DNA of 64,000 nucleotides from Lederbergia sp. NSJ-179 (GTDB taxonomy: Bacteria; Bacillota; Bacilli; Bacillales; Bacillaceae_C). Position numbers and translations under genes: made by a program. Under the pieces are notes generated by a model that was not told the origin of the DNA, ran no database searches, and worked only from the letters and a program-made list of their open reading frames with translations. Below are positions 35,079 through 44,095 of the stretch, piece by piece. Each line of letters starts with the position of its first letter. Position 1 is the stretch's first letter. The stretch lies in assembly GCF_022867885.1 (NCBI RefSeq), contig NZ_JALIFP010000005.1:62001-126000 (forward strand), given 5' to 3'.

Positions 35079-35270
35079 ATGAGCCAAAGAAAAAAGAAGA
35101 ATCAATTTCTGCCTGATACAGACTTTGAAGGTCGTGATAAATTATATATTGATATCGATCGAATGGTCAATGAAGGAATGTCAGGCGGGTCCGTCTTTAT
35201 GAGACAGGATTCCACGAATATTGAAGAATCCATGGATTTTTTCCCGGAAGAGGAGCCTAAAAAGATCTAA
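35079..35270 (+). CDS. Small acidic hypothetical protein
   Basis: 63 residues from the ATG at 35079 after GGAGGGGG; the longer frame from 35031 has no site. Begins MSQRKKKNQFLPDTD; the middle reads YIDIDRMVNEGMSGGSV and the end is acidic. A terminator follows at once. Unrecognised; likely cytoplasmic. Confidence 0.7.
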   Translation: MSQRKKKNQFLPDTDFEGRDKLYIDIDRMVNEGMSGGSVFMRQDSTNIEESMDFFPEEEPKKI

Positions 35271-35272
35271 CA

Positions 35273-35309
35273 TAAAGGGGGCTGATTCTGTATTCAGCCC
35301 CTTTTTATT
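35273..35309 (+). terminator. Terminator of the small acidic gene
   Basis: AAGGGGGCTGA and TCAGCCCCTTT pair and are followed by TTTATTTCG. Confidence 0.8.
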
Positions 35310-35326
35310 TCGAAAAGGAGTTACAT

Positions 35327-36235
35327 ATGATTAATCGATTATTACAACTATACCCAGAGGCTATTACCAGTCCAGAACCTAACACAAATTCCAATTATAT
35401 GTGGCTAAAAGATGATGAGGATGGAGAGTCTTATATTGGTATCCCCCTTTCAAATTTAACGAAAGAAGAGATGATCTTATTATCCAATCTTTTCCCATTA
35501 AGCGCTAAAAAAGTATATCTCGATCGTACACCTCTTGCAGAAGAATGGTACCATTTTTTGATCCATAATGGAAAAGTTCCCCATTCTAAGTCGCAAAATA
35601 TCCGATTCGTGCATTTTGCTATTCCAAATGTCCGGGATGATTTTCAGTATAATGAATGGGAGGAAGCAACGAAAAGTCTCTTCTCTACTGATGTCATCTT
35701 CGTCCCTTTTAGCCATCATCGTGGTGTTATTATTGAGGAAAAACCAAATCTTTCCATTACGGAAGAGGAGCTTTCTTCTGCCATTGAAGCTTTAGAAAGT
35801 GATTTTTTTATCAAAATTCATTTTTACCTTGGATTTTTTCAGCCCATTGATGATCACTTAAAGTCTCGATTCCAATTAGAACAAAAATTACTAACCGTTT
35901 CCTTAGCGGATCATCCTGAAGATAGAATCATAACACGTGAAAAGGTCATTCCGAATTATCTATATCTTAATCTCCCCGATCAAGAGCGATCTATACTATT
36001 TGCGGATATCCATCGTGTTTTAATAGATGATCCTGAGTTAACAAAAACGATTAAAACCTATATTGAAAACCAATCCAATGCTACTTTTACAGCCAAACAG
36101 TTATTTATGCATCGAAACAGTCTTCAATATCGGATCGATAAATTCATTGAAAAAACAGGAGTCGATATTAAAACATTCCATGGTGCGTTTTTTACCTACT
36201 TAGCTTGCCTGCATGTGGACGGCCTGCAAGAATAA
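35327..36235 (+). CDS. PucR-type regulator, YxkF-like
   Basis: 302 residues. The C-terminal 60 residues are a PucR-family helix-turn-helix (TAKQLFMHRNSLQYRIDKF, near 265-283); the N-terminal part is an unassigned sensory region. In B. subtilis yxkF of this type precedes msmX, the same arrangement as here, so control of msmX or of carbohydrate uptake is likely. The ATG follows AAAGGAG. Confidence 0.8.
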   Translation: MINRLLQLYPEAITSPEPNTNSNYMWLKDDEDGESYIGIPLSNLTKEEMILLSNLFPLSAKKVYLDRTPLAEEWYHFLIHNGKVPHSKSQNIRFVHFAIPNVRDDFQYNEWEEATKSLFSTDVIFVPFSHHRGVIIEEKPNLSITEEELSSAIEALESDFFIKIHFYLGFFQPIDDHLKSRFQLEQKLLTVSLADHPEDRIITREKVIPNYLYLNLPDQERSILFADIHRVLIDDPELTKTIKTYIENQSNATFTAKQLFMHRNSLQYRIDKFIEKTGVDIKTFHGAFFTYLACLHVDGLQE

Positions 36236-36293
36236 GAATAGGCAGATTGCCCAAAATTGGAATTTATATTTTGTGCACCTTGTCCATATCCAT

Positions 36294-36308
36294 GTGAAAG
36301 CGGATTCT
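36294..36308 (+). promoter_or_regulatory. Possible CcpA cre site upstream of msmX
   Basis: GTGAAAGCGGATTCT fits the cre consensus WTGNAANCGNWNNCW at 14 of 15 positions and lies about 40 bp before the msmX start, beside a TACAAT box at 36310. Matches of this quality occur by chance, so it is only a candidate. Confidence 0.35.
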
Positions 36309-36346
36309 GTACAATGAAGTTACATCATATTTAGGGGGTTTTATTA

Positions 36347-37447
36347 ATGGCTGAGTTACGCCTAGATGGTATTTATAAAGTTTATGACAATAAAGTAACG
36401 GCAGTATCGGATTTCAATCTTCATGTGCAAGATAAAGAATTTATCGTTTTTGTAGGGCCTTCCGGTTGTGGGAAATCAACAACATTACGGATGATTGCTG
36501 GATTGGAAGAAATTACCCAAGGTGATTTCTACATTGATGATAAAAGAGTAAATGATGTCGCTCCTAAAGACCGCGATATTGCGATGGTATTCCAAAACTA
36601 TGCTCTTTATCCACATATGACAGTATACGATAATATGGCATTTGGTTTGAAACTGCGCAAAATGCCGAAAAAAGAAATTGAACAACGAGTGAATAATGCA
36701 GCTAGAATTCTTGGTCTAGAAAGCTTCCTTGATCGTAAACCAAAAGCTCTTTCCGGTGGTCAGCGTCAACGTGTGGCCCTTGGACGCGCGATTGTTCGGG
36801 ATGCCAAAGTGTTCCTAATGGACGAACCTTTATCTAACCTAGATGCAAAACTTCGTGTACAAATGCGTGCGGAAATTGCGAAATTGCACCAAAGACTACA
36901 AACAACAACCGTTTATGTTACCCATGACCAAACAGAAGCGATGACAATGGCTACTAGAATTGTCGTTATGAAAGACGGAGTGATCCAACAAGTTGGTAGT
37001 CCGAAAGAAGTTTATGATAACCCAGAAAATATCTTTGTTGGTGGATTCATCGGTTCACCTGCAATGAACTTCTTCAATGGTAAGCTTGAAGAAGATGGGT
37101 TCAAAATAGATGAGGGAACAAAGGTAACTGTTCCAGAAGGTAAAATGAAAATGCTTCGCGAACAAGGTTATGTTGGTAAAGATCTTATAATGGGCGTGCG
37201 TCCTGAAGATATCCATGATGAGCCAGCATTCATAGAAGCGTCACCTAATTCAAAAATCACAGTCAAAATTGATGTATCTGAGCTTCTAGGTGCAGAAACA
37301 CAGCTTTATTCCTCAATAGGAGAACAAGAATTCGTGGCAAAAATTGATTCTAGAACGATTGCAGAGCCTGGTCAATCGATGGAACTTGCCTTGGATATGA
37401 ATAAAGCCCATTTCTTTGATCCAACATCTGAACAAAGGATTCGCTAA
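36347..37447 (+). CDS. msmX: Multi-sugar ABC transporter ATPase MsmX
   Basis: 366 residues. Walker A GPSGCGKST, signature LSGGQRQRV, Walker B VFLMDEPLSNLDA and the MGVRPEDI regulatory domain are present. MsmX in B. subtilis energises several sugar importers that lack their own ATPase. The gene stands alone, without permease or binding protein, as expected for a shared ATPase. About 100 bp downstream of the PucR-type gene. Confidence 0.9.
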   Translation: MAELRLDGIYKVYDNKVTAVSDFNLHVQDKEFIVFVGPSGCGKSTTLRMIAGLEEITQGDFYIDDKRVNDVAPKDRDIAMVFQNYALYPHMTVYDNMAFGLKLRKMPKKEIEQRVNNAARILGLESFLDRKPKALSGGQRQRVALGRAIVRDAKVFLMDEPLSNLDAKLRVQMRAEIAKLHQRLQTTTVYVTHDQTEAMTMATRIVVMKDGVIQQVGSPKEVYDNPENIFVGGFIGSPAMNFFNGKLEEDGFKIDEGTKVTVPEGKMKMLREQGYVGKDLIMGVRPEDIHDEPAFIEASPNSKITVKIDVSELLGAETQLYSSIGEQEFVAKIDSRTIAEPGQSMELALDMNKAHFFDPTSEQRIR

Positions 37448-37463
37448 ACGTATGTATCAAAAA

Positions 37464-37498
37464 CCCTACCTGTTTGTAAAAATTGGTAGGGTTTTTTT
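37464..37498 (+). terminator. Terminator of msmX
   Basis: AACCCTACC and GGTAGGGTT pair around a 14-nt loop and are followed by TTTTTT. Confidence 0.85.
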
Positions 37499-37724
37499 GG
37501 TTCTATTAGAAATACTACTATCAAGAAAGATGCAAGGAATCAACTAAAGGAAAAGCGGGAAAAATTCCCTGCTGCTTTATATGAATAATTTTAAAGCAAA
37601 AAAACATAATAAAACCATAAACCGCTTTTCATTGATGGGTCTTACCTCAGTAGGACACAATCTAGTGTGCTGGTGCAATTCCGGCTGACCCAACCATATA
37701 CCATACAACAAGGAGATGACAGAA

Positions 37725-37943
37725 ATGGCTAACAACAATTCTAACAACTCAAACCAAATTTTAGTTCCTGGTGCAGAGCAAGCAATTGACCAAATGAAGG
37801 TTGAAATTGCACAAGAATTTGGAGTAAACCTTGGAGCAGATACCACTTCTCGTGCTAACGGTTCTGTTGGTGGAGAAATTACGAAACGTTTAGTTTCTAT
37901 CGCTCAACAACAACTTGGCGGCAGCGGATTCCAAGGCCAATAA
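37725..37943 (+). CDS. Alpha/beta-type small acid-soluble spore protein
   Basis: 72 residues from the ATG at 37725 after AAGGAGATG. The family core is clear: [17 protein letters not shown], which includes the GPR protease site region, then [18 protein letters not shown]. These proteins coat DNA in the spore core and protect it. The position near yheAB matches sspB of B. subtilis, but the paralog cannot be named safely. A sigma-G promoter is expected in the 37500-37700 gap. Confidence 0.95.
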   Translation: MANNNSNNSNQILVPGAEQAIDQMKVEIAQEFGVNLGADTTSRANGSVGGEITKRLVSIAQQQLGGSGFQGQ

Positions 37944-37962
37944 AAATTGAATACCATATGGC

Positions 37963-37990
37963 TAAGCCCTCGGGTTTTCCCGGGGGCTTC
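37963..37990. terminator. Terminator between SASP and fumC
   Basis: AGCCCTCGGG and CCCGGGGGCT pair with a TTTT loop and a TTCTTC tail; it can serve both converging genes. Confidence 0.75.
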
Positions 37991-37994
37991 TTCA

Positions 37995-39380
37995 TTATTT
38001 TAAATTCACCATTTTCTTTGGATCAATCCATTCATCATATTGCTCTGCTGTCAAATATCCCGTTTGAATGGCTGCTTCTTTTAAAGTTGTTCCTTCTTTA
38101 AAGGCTAATTTGGCAATTTCCGCTGCCTTTTCATAGCCGATATGCGGGTTTAAGGCTGTCACAAGCATAAGAGAACGATTGACATTTTCTTCAATCACTT
38201 CTAAATTAGGTTCCAAGCCTTGGACACATTTTTCATTAAAGGAAACCATACTATCAGCTAAAAGTCGTACGGATTGCAAGAAATTATAAATAATCACAGG
38301 TTTGAAAACATTTAATTCGAAGTTCCCTTGGCTCGCTGCAAATCCAATCGCGGCATCATTTCCCATCACTTGTGTCACAACCATGGTCATCGCTTCACTT
38401 TGAGTAGGATTTACTTTTCCAGGCATAATGGAACTTCCCGGTTCATTGGCAGGAATAGAAAGCTCCCCTATTCCACTCCTAGGACCACTTGCCAACCAAC
38501 GAACATCATTGGCAATTTTCATCAAATCCGCTGCCAATCCTTTTAGTGCTCCATGAACAAATACGATTTCATCATGACTGGTTAAAGCATGGAATTTGTT
38601 ATCAGAAGAAATAAAGGAATATTTGGTTTGCTGCTGAAGCTGGTCAGCCACCATATCTCCAAATGCGGGATCGGCATTAATCCCCGTTCCTACTGCTGTT
38701 CCACCAATCGCAAGACTGAGCAAATGTTCCACACTCTCGTGGATCATTTTTTCACTTTTTTCTAACATAGCCCGCCAACCACTGATTTCTTGACCTAAAG
38801 TGAGAGGTGTCGCATCTTGGAGATGGGTGCGACCAATTTTAATAATGTCTATATAGGCTTTTTCTTTTTCCAATAATGTTGCTTTTAACTGTTCAAGAGC
38901 TGGGAGCAAATGCTTATGAACTTGTTGATAGGCTGCAATATGCATCGCTGTAGGAAACGTATCATTTGAACTTTGTGACATATTCACATCATCATTAGGA
39001 TGTACCTTTTCATCTGCTCCTTGTTCGGCTAATAGCTCGTTTGCACGTCTCGCCACAACCTCATTGACATTCATATTAGATTGGGTACCACTGCCGGTTT
39101 GCCAAACGACAAGTGGAAAATGTTCATCCAATTGACCAGAAAGTATTTCATCACAAGCTTGGCAAATAGCCGATTTTTTTTCAGATGAGAGCTTTCCTAA
39201 TTGATGATTCGCGATAGCTGCTGCCTTTTTAAGCTGGGCAAACGCTTTTATCACTTCCAATGGAATTTTCTCTGTGCCGATTTTAAAATTTTGTTTACTT
39301 CTTTGAGTTTGGGCACCCCAATACTTGTCTTTTTGTACTTTAATTTCTCCAATTGTATCTTTCTCAATGCGATAATCCAT
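37995..39380 (-). CDS. fumC: Class II fumarate hydratase
   Basis: 461 residues from the ATG at 39380, which has AGGAGG nine nt upstream; the longer frame does not. The fumarase/aspartase signature [13 protein letters not shown] and the [13 protein letters not shown] and [10 protein letters not shown] segments are intact. It interconverts fumarate and malate in the citric acid cycle (citG in B. subtilis). A 52-bp minisatellite begins about 110 bp upstream of its start. Confidence 0.95.
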   Translation of the reverse strand: MDYRIEKDTIGEIKVQKDKYWGAQTQRSKQNFKIGTEKIPLEVIKAFAQLKKAAAIANHQLGKLSSEKKSAICQACDEILSGQLDEHFPLVVWQTGSGTQSNMNVNEVVARRANELLAEQGADEKVHPNDDVNMSQSSNDTFPTAMHIAAYQQVHKHLLPALEQLKATLLEKEKAYIDIIKIGRTHLQDATPLTLGQEISGWRAMLEKSEKMIHESVEHLLSLAIGGTAVGTGINADPAFGDMVADQLQQQTKYSFISSDNKFHALTSHDEIVFVHGALKGLAADLMKIANDVRWLASGPRSGIGELSIPANEPGSSIMPGKVNPTQSEAMTMVVTQVMGNDAAIGFAASQGNFELNVFKPVIIYNFLQSVRLLADSMVSFNEKCVQGLEPNLEVIEENVNRSLMLVTALNPHIGYEKAAEIAKLAFKEGTTLKEAAIQTGYLTAEQYDEWIDPKKMVNLK

Positions 39381-39489
39381 ATGTATAAGCCTCCTGTTTC
39401 TTTCGTTATTCACCCTATTTTCTCATAATCAATGGATTTTTTCATCTTTTCAACTTCGCCTTCTTCACCGGGACCTCTTTTGACTTTTT

Positions 39490-40155
39490 CCTCGAGTGTG
39501 GGCACAACCAAGGCGTTCGCTGTGACCTCTTTGGAAGATTTTCCCCCAATGCGGGCGCAGCCAAGGCGTTCGTTGTGACCTCTTTGCAAATTTCCCTCGA
39601 ATGTGGGCACAGCCAGGGCGTTCGCTGCGACCTCTTTGCAGATTTTCCTCGAATGCGGGCACAGCCAGGGCGTTCGCTGCGACCTCTTTGCAGATTTTCC
39701 TCGAATGCGGGCACAGCCAGGGCGTTCGCTGTGACCTCTTTGCAGATTTTCCTCGAATGCGGGCACAGCCAGGGCGTTCGCTGCGACCTCTTTGCAGATT
39801 TTCCTCGAATGCGGGCACAGCCAGGGCGTTCGCTGCGACCTCTTTGCAGATTTTCCTCGAATGCGGGCACAGCCAAGGCGTTCGCTGTGACCTCTTTGGA
39901 AGATTTTCCCCCAATGCGGGCGCAGCCAAGGCGTTCGTTGTGACCTCTTTGCAGATTTTCCTCGAATGCGGGCACAGCCAGGGCGTTCGCTGCGACCTCT
40001 TTGCAGATTTTCCTCGAATGCGGGCACAGCCAAGGCGTTCGCTGTGACCTTTTTGCAGATTTTCCTCGAATGCGGGCACAGCCAGGGCGTTCGCTGCGAC
40101 CTCTTTGCAGATTTTCCTCGAATGCGGGCACAGCCAGGGCGTTCGCTGCGACCGA
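39490..40155. repeat. 52-bp minisatellite, 13 units with a duplicated block
   Basis: Thirteen units with the core GGGCGTTCGCTGCGACCTCT, then TTGCAGATTTTCCTCGAATG and CGGGCACAGCCA. A distinctive pair of units (TTTGGAAGATTTTCCCCCAA) appears near 39530 and again near 39894, exactly seven units (364 bp) apart, so a larger block has duplicated. The units are richer in G+C than flanking DNA. It lies between the PBP gene and fumC. Confidence 0.93.
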
Positions 40156-40225
40156 GACTTTCCCAAGAGAAAAAAAGCATACAATCGAGAGTGATTGCAT
40201 GCTTCAAATTCCATTTTTTTATACC

Positions 40226-42295
40226 CTACTGAAATTGTTTCAGTTTCCTTTTCAATTTCTCTTCCATTTCTTTCAGTTTACTTTTTCCTTGATCAAGCTT
40301 GTCCTTCCATTTCTCTGCCTCATTTGTCATTTTATCATCAAAATCTTTTAATTTTTCCTTAATAGAACGATTATCTTGTTTTTCTTTTTCTTCTATATGT
40401 TGATTAATCGATTTTGTAGAAAATTTTTCACTTTCTATATAAGGAAGGCTCCCTGCCATCATACTGCGGAAAATGGGAACAACCACATCCCCGCTTGTCC
40501 CTTTTAAATAATGAGTTTGATCTGTGTAATCATATCCAAGCCACACAGCGCCTACTATATTTGGTGTGTAACCAACAAACCATTGGTCTTTCGTTCCATT
40601 TGAATCAAAAGATAACTGCGTAGACCCCGTTTTTCCAGCTATTTCATAACCATCTATTTTTGCCCCTTTGCCTGTCCCAGATTCGACAACATTTAATAAC
40701 ATGGATGTCATCTGTTCGGCTGTAAAAGCATCCATCACTCGAGTCTTTTTAGGATGGACTTCTACTTCTGCTTTTCCTGTAGGTCCAACGATTTTGGTAA
40801 TAATATGGCTTTGAATACGTTGGCCCCCATTTGCAAAGGTAGAATAAGCTTCAGCCATTTGTTTTGGAGAATACCCAGTCTTCGTTCCACCAAGAGCAAG
40901 GCTTAGATTCTTATCTTCTTTTGAAACAGGCAGCCCGAATCTTTTGAGGGCATCGCTCCCCTTTTCTATCCCTATTTCATTTAAAAGCCAGACAGCCGGA
41001 ACATTTAAAGAATCTTCTATAGCCTGGTACATGGGAACTTCTCCTAAATACTGATGATTCGCATTTTGCGGTTTATATCCATCAAAAGTAAGTGATTCTT
41101 CATCTTTTAAGATCGAATAAGCTGTATACCCAGCCTCGAGAGCAGGACTATACACCGCTAATGGTTTAATCGCGGAGCCTGGCTGTGCTGTTAGTTGTGT
41201 CGCCCGATTATACCCACGGAAAGTATGCTCCCCGCGCCCTCCTACAAGGGCCCTAATTCCGCCTGTTTTTGGATCAAGTAAAATAGCCCCACTTTGAGCT
41301 AAAGTTCCGTCTTGACTTACTGGAAAAAGAGCATCATTTGTGTACACATTTTCCAATGTGGATTGAAGATTTTGATCCATTTGTGTATAAATTTTATATC
41401 CCCTTGTTAAGATTTCATCTTGTGTAAGACCATATTGATTAATGGCTTCGTTTAATACAGCATCAACATAATATGGATATTTTCCTTTTAAAGGATCTTC
41501 CCCTTTATTGTCTAAAACGATTTTCTCTTGTAAGGCCTGATCCCTTTGTTCTTTCGTAATCATTCCATACTTTTCCATTTGCTTTAAAACGATATCACGC
41601 CTGTGTAAGGAGGCTTCCATATTTTTATAAGGATCTAACGCGGATGGTCGGTTAATAATCCCCGCTAACATCGCTGCCTCGCTGATCGTTATATCTGACA
41701 CATCTTTTCCAAAATACGTCTTTGAAGCATTCTGGACTCCCCAACCGCCGCTTCCGAAAAACACTTGGTTCATATACATTTCTAAAATCTCATCTTTTGT
41801 AAATGTTTTCTCCAGTTTCACGGCAAGAAAGATTTCCTCTAATTTTCTCTTATATGTTCTTTCTGGCGATAACAAAGCCACTTTTGTTAATTGCTGTGTA
41901 ATCGTACTACCACCCGCTGTTATTCTTCCAGCCTTTAAATTTGAAAAAAAGGCACGCATGATCCCCTTTACGTCGAAGCCATTATGTTCATGGAAGCGAT
42001 GATCTTCAATCGCGATAATGGCATTCTGCAAGTAATCCGGTACGTGATCAATCGGTACACCTTCCATCCTGTTTGCAGATATTTTGCTCGCTTCATCTCC
42101 ATCCTTATCATAAATAATGGTGGATTGAGATAATCCCTGTTTTAAGGCCTCTACATTGGTGGTGCTTGCAATCCAAGCAAAATAGCCGAGCCCTATTAAA
42201 ATGGTCAATGATATGATTAATAGAAAAATTTGATTCAGATGAGCTCTTTTCCAGAATCTTTTCAAAGCATCCATGATTGATTTGATTGTATTCAT
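40226..42295 (-). CDS. Class A penicillin-binding protein (PbpF/PbpG-like)
   Basis: 689 residues: an N-terminal membrane helix (about 20-45), a glycosyltransferase GT51 domain (about 75-240, with AIIAIEDHRFHEHNG and GGSTITQQLTK), and a transpeptidase domain with SAIK (active Ser in QPGSAIKPLA), SLN and KTG (IAGKTGSTQ). A charged coiled-coil tail ends the protein. It makes and cross-links peptidoglycan outside the membrane. Which B. subtilis paralog it matches (PbpF, PbpG) is not decided. Confidence 0.92.
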   Translation of the reverse strand: MNTIKSIMDALKRFWKRAHLNQIFLLIISLTILIGLGYFAWIASTTNVEALKQGLSQSTIIYDKDGDEASKISANRMEGVPIDHVPDYLQNAIIAIEDHRFHEHNGFDVKGIMRAFFSNLKAGRITAGGSTITQQLTKVALLSPERTYKRKLEEIFLAVKLEKTFTKDEILEMYMNQVFFGSGGWGVQNASKTYFGKDVSDITISEAAMLAGIINRPSALDPYKNMEASLHRRDIVLKQMEKYGMITKEQRDQALQEKIVLDNKGEDPLKGKYPYYVDAVLNEAINQYGLTQDEILTRGYKIYTQMDQNLQSTLENVYTNDALFPVSQDGTLAQSGAILLDPKTGGIRALVGGRGEHTFRGYNRATQLTAQPGSAIKPLAVYSPALEAGYTAYSILKDEESLTFDGYKPQNANHQYLGEVPMYQAIEDSLNVPAVWLLNEIGIEKGSDALKRFGLPVSKEDKNLSLALGGTKTGYSPKQMAEAYSTFANGGQRIQSHIITKIVGPTGKAEVEVHPKKTRVMDAFTAEQMTSMLLNVVESGTGKGAKIDGYEIAGKTGSTQLSFDSNGTKDQWFVGYTPNIVGAVWLGYDYTDQTHYLKGTSGDVVVPIFRSMMAGSLPYIESEKFSTKSINQHIEEKEKQDNRSIKEKLKDFDDKMTNEAEKWKDKLDQGKSKLKEMEEKLKRKLKQFQ

Positions 42296-42580
42296 TCCGA
42301 TATCACCACTTTTTCTTCGACATTAACCAAATACACTATAATACTTTTAAATAAGATTATCCACAAAATTCTACTTATTCTTCTCTTTTTCATCATCCAG
42401 TATAGGAAAAAATTTCTGTTTGTTATTAAAGATGAATATAAAGCAATATGTGATAATATACATGAACCAATCAGTTTTTAGCTCATATTATCGAATTTCA
42501 GCTAATTATTGTAAATTATTGTAAAATATGAAAGGATATTAATAATCCGAACAGAAATGAATACAAAGAGAGGTGAGATC

Positions 42581-43783
42581 ATGAAAAAAATTTTATCCTT
42601 TGTTCAGGCACAAAAACATTCTATTTTGACACAATGGAAGGAGAAAATGCTTCATACCCCGGATGAACTGTTGAACGAATGGATGGAGGATCGTATCCAG
42701 CTTATATTTGATATTTTCCTCCAAGCATTCACATTATCTGAACCAGAAAGAGAGGAATTTTTAAAAAAACGAGCGGAACAAGTATCAGAAAAAATGTATA
42801 ATCCAGCCGTTATTAGTTTTTTTGTACAAAATATCAATCGCCTAAAAACAGAATTATTGGCCGTTCTGTCAAAATTACCGATAAAAGCAGAAGTTTCTCT
42901 TCCTTTCTGTTATAAATTCTCTTGCATTATTGATTCTTTTTTATTTTATACTTTAGATTATATATCGGAATCGGAAAGTTCCTTAAAAGAAGCAAAAAAG
43001 GAACATGAAGATCGATTAACCCTTTTGGGACAAATGACAGCTAGTTTTGTTCATGAATTTCGTAACCCCTTAACAACTGTACATGGATTTATTCAATTAC
43101 TTCGTTCAGATAATCCAGATCTTCCCTACTTAGATATTATTCAAGGTGAATTAGATGATTTGAAATTAAAAATAACCCAATTTTTAATGCTTTCAAAAAA
43201 GGAAATAACGAATCAGGAGAAAACGGTTTTTTCCTTATCAGAATTATTTGATCCATTGCTGTCTTTTATTTATCCTAAAATTTTGGAATCAAATGTCCAA
43301 CTAGAAACAAATATAAGTGGGAAATTATATATAAATGGGTATGCGGAAGAAATAAAGCAAGTGCTAATCAACATTATTTTTAATGCCATTGAGGCCATGA
43401 CTTGCAAGGTTTCTCAACCAGTTATCAAAATAACCGGCCACCAAAAAGAAGAAGAAATTTATATAAAAATTGCTAATTCAGGTCCTAAAATACCTGAAAA
43501 TATCGTTCAAACGATTTTTGATCCTTTTGTCACAACAAAAGATGACGGAACTGGACTTGGACTATATGTATGTAAAGAAATCATTAACAAGCATCAGGGA
43601 AAGTTAATTTGTACTTCTGACGAAAAATGGACAGAATTTACCATTATTCTCCCCATTCACAAAAAAAAAACAGTGATTTTCCCTTTACAAAATCAGTGGA
43701 GAGAAGATTCTCTCCACTTTCCTGTTTTTCCAATCATTGTTCTGCAGCATCGTATTGAATGGTTTCCTTTTTTCCTTTGTTAG
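42581..43783 (+). CDS. Sensor histidine kinase with HisK_N-type sensor; 3' end probably altered
   Basis: About 400 residues from the ATG at 42581 (AGAGGTGAG upstream). The N-terminal 140 residues form a soluble helical sensor; no membrane helix is seen. The H-box FVHEFRNPLTTVHGF, N-box INIIFNAIEAM and G-box DGTGLGLYVCKEI are intact. The normal end should come after IILPIH. Here an A10 tract (43661-43670) keeps the frame open for about 37 more codons through a hairpin. Removing one A gives a stop at once. No response regulator is adjacent. Confidence 0.85.
   Translation: MKKILSFVQAQKHSILTQWKEKMLHTPDELLNEWMEDRIQLIFDIFLQAFTLSEPEREEFLKKRAEQVSEKMYNPAVISFFVQNINRLKTELLAVLSKLPIKAEVSLPFCYKFSCIIDSFLFYTLDYISESESSLKEAKKEHEDRLTLLGQMTASFVHEFRNPLTTVHGFIQLLRSDNPDLPYLDIIQGELDDLKLKITQFLMLSKKEITNQEKTVFSLSELFDPLLSFIYPKILESNVQLETNISGKLYINGYAEEIKQVLINIIFNAIEAMTCKVSQPVIKITGHQKEEEIYIKIANSGPKIPENIVQTIFDPFVTTKDDGTGLGLYVCKEIINKHQGKLICTSDEKWTEFTIILPIHKKKTVIFPLQNQWREDSLHFPVFPIIVLQHRIEWFPFFLC
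43695..43725 (+). terminator. Terminator hairpin lying inside the kinase reading frame
   Basis: AGTGGAGAG and CTCTCCACT pair around AAGATT and are followed by a T-rich run with TGTTTTT. A terminator within a coding region is unlikely, which supports an earlier true stop for the kinase. Confidence 0.7.
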
Positions 43784-43816
43784 ATCATAGAGTCAAAGTA
43801 GGTTTTATATTTTCTT

Positions 43817-43945
43817 TTATAGCCAAGCTGCTCCAACAATGATTAACAGGATGAATAAAACGACAATTAGCGCAAAACCACCGCCATAGCCATAGCCACC
43901 GCCGCCGGCATAACCGCCGTAGCCGCAGCATCCGCCGAAGCCCAT
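43817..43945 (-). CDS. YjcZ-family small spore protein
   Basis: 42 residues from the ATG at 43945 (GGGGGTGAG upstream). A Gly/Tyr/Cys-rich head ([20 protein letters not shown]) joins the same hydrophobic tail ([19 protein letters not shown]) as the SscA-like protein at 24559. Probably spore coat or forespore-membrane associated. Confidence 0.88.
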   Translation of the reverse strand: MGFGGCCGYGGYAGGGGYGYGGGFALIVVLFILLIIVGAAWL

Positions 43946-44095
43946 AGTCTCACCCCCTGATCAGGATTAGAGTGATATCACCCTTGCACCATATACTATT
44001 CAAAACTTCAAAAAGATGTATGGACACTGAAGAGTTTTTTTGCCTTTATTGAATTTTAATTGTTATACTTAAAAATATGAAAGGAGTTCTTAACA

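Noticed and set aside
39410-40214. Three overlapping reverse-strand frames of about 250 codons and three forward frames
   Set aside because: They are an effect of a stop-free 52-bp tandem unit. They lack convincing ribosome sites and known domains, and each is a frame-rotated version of the same 52 residues.
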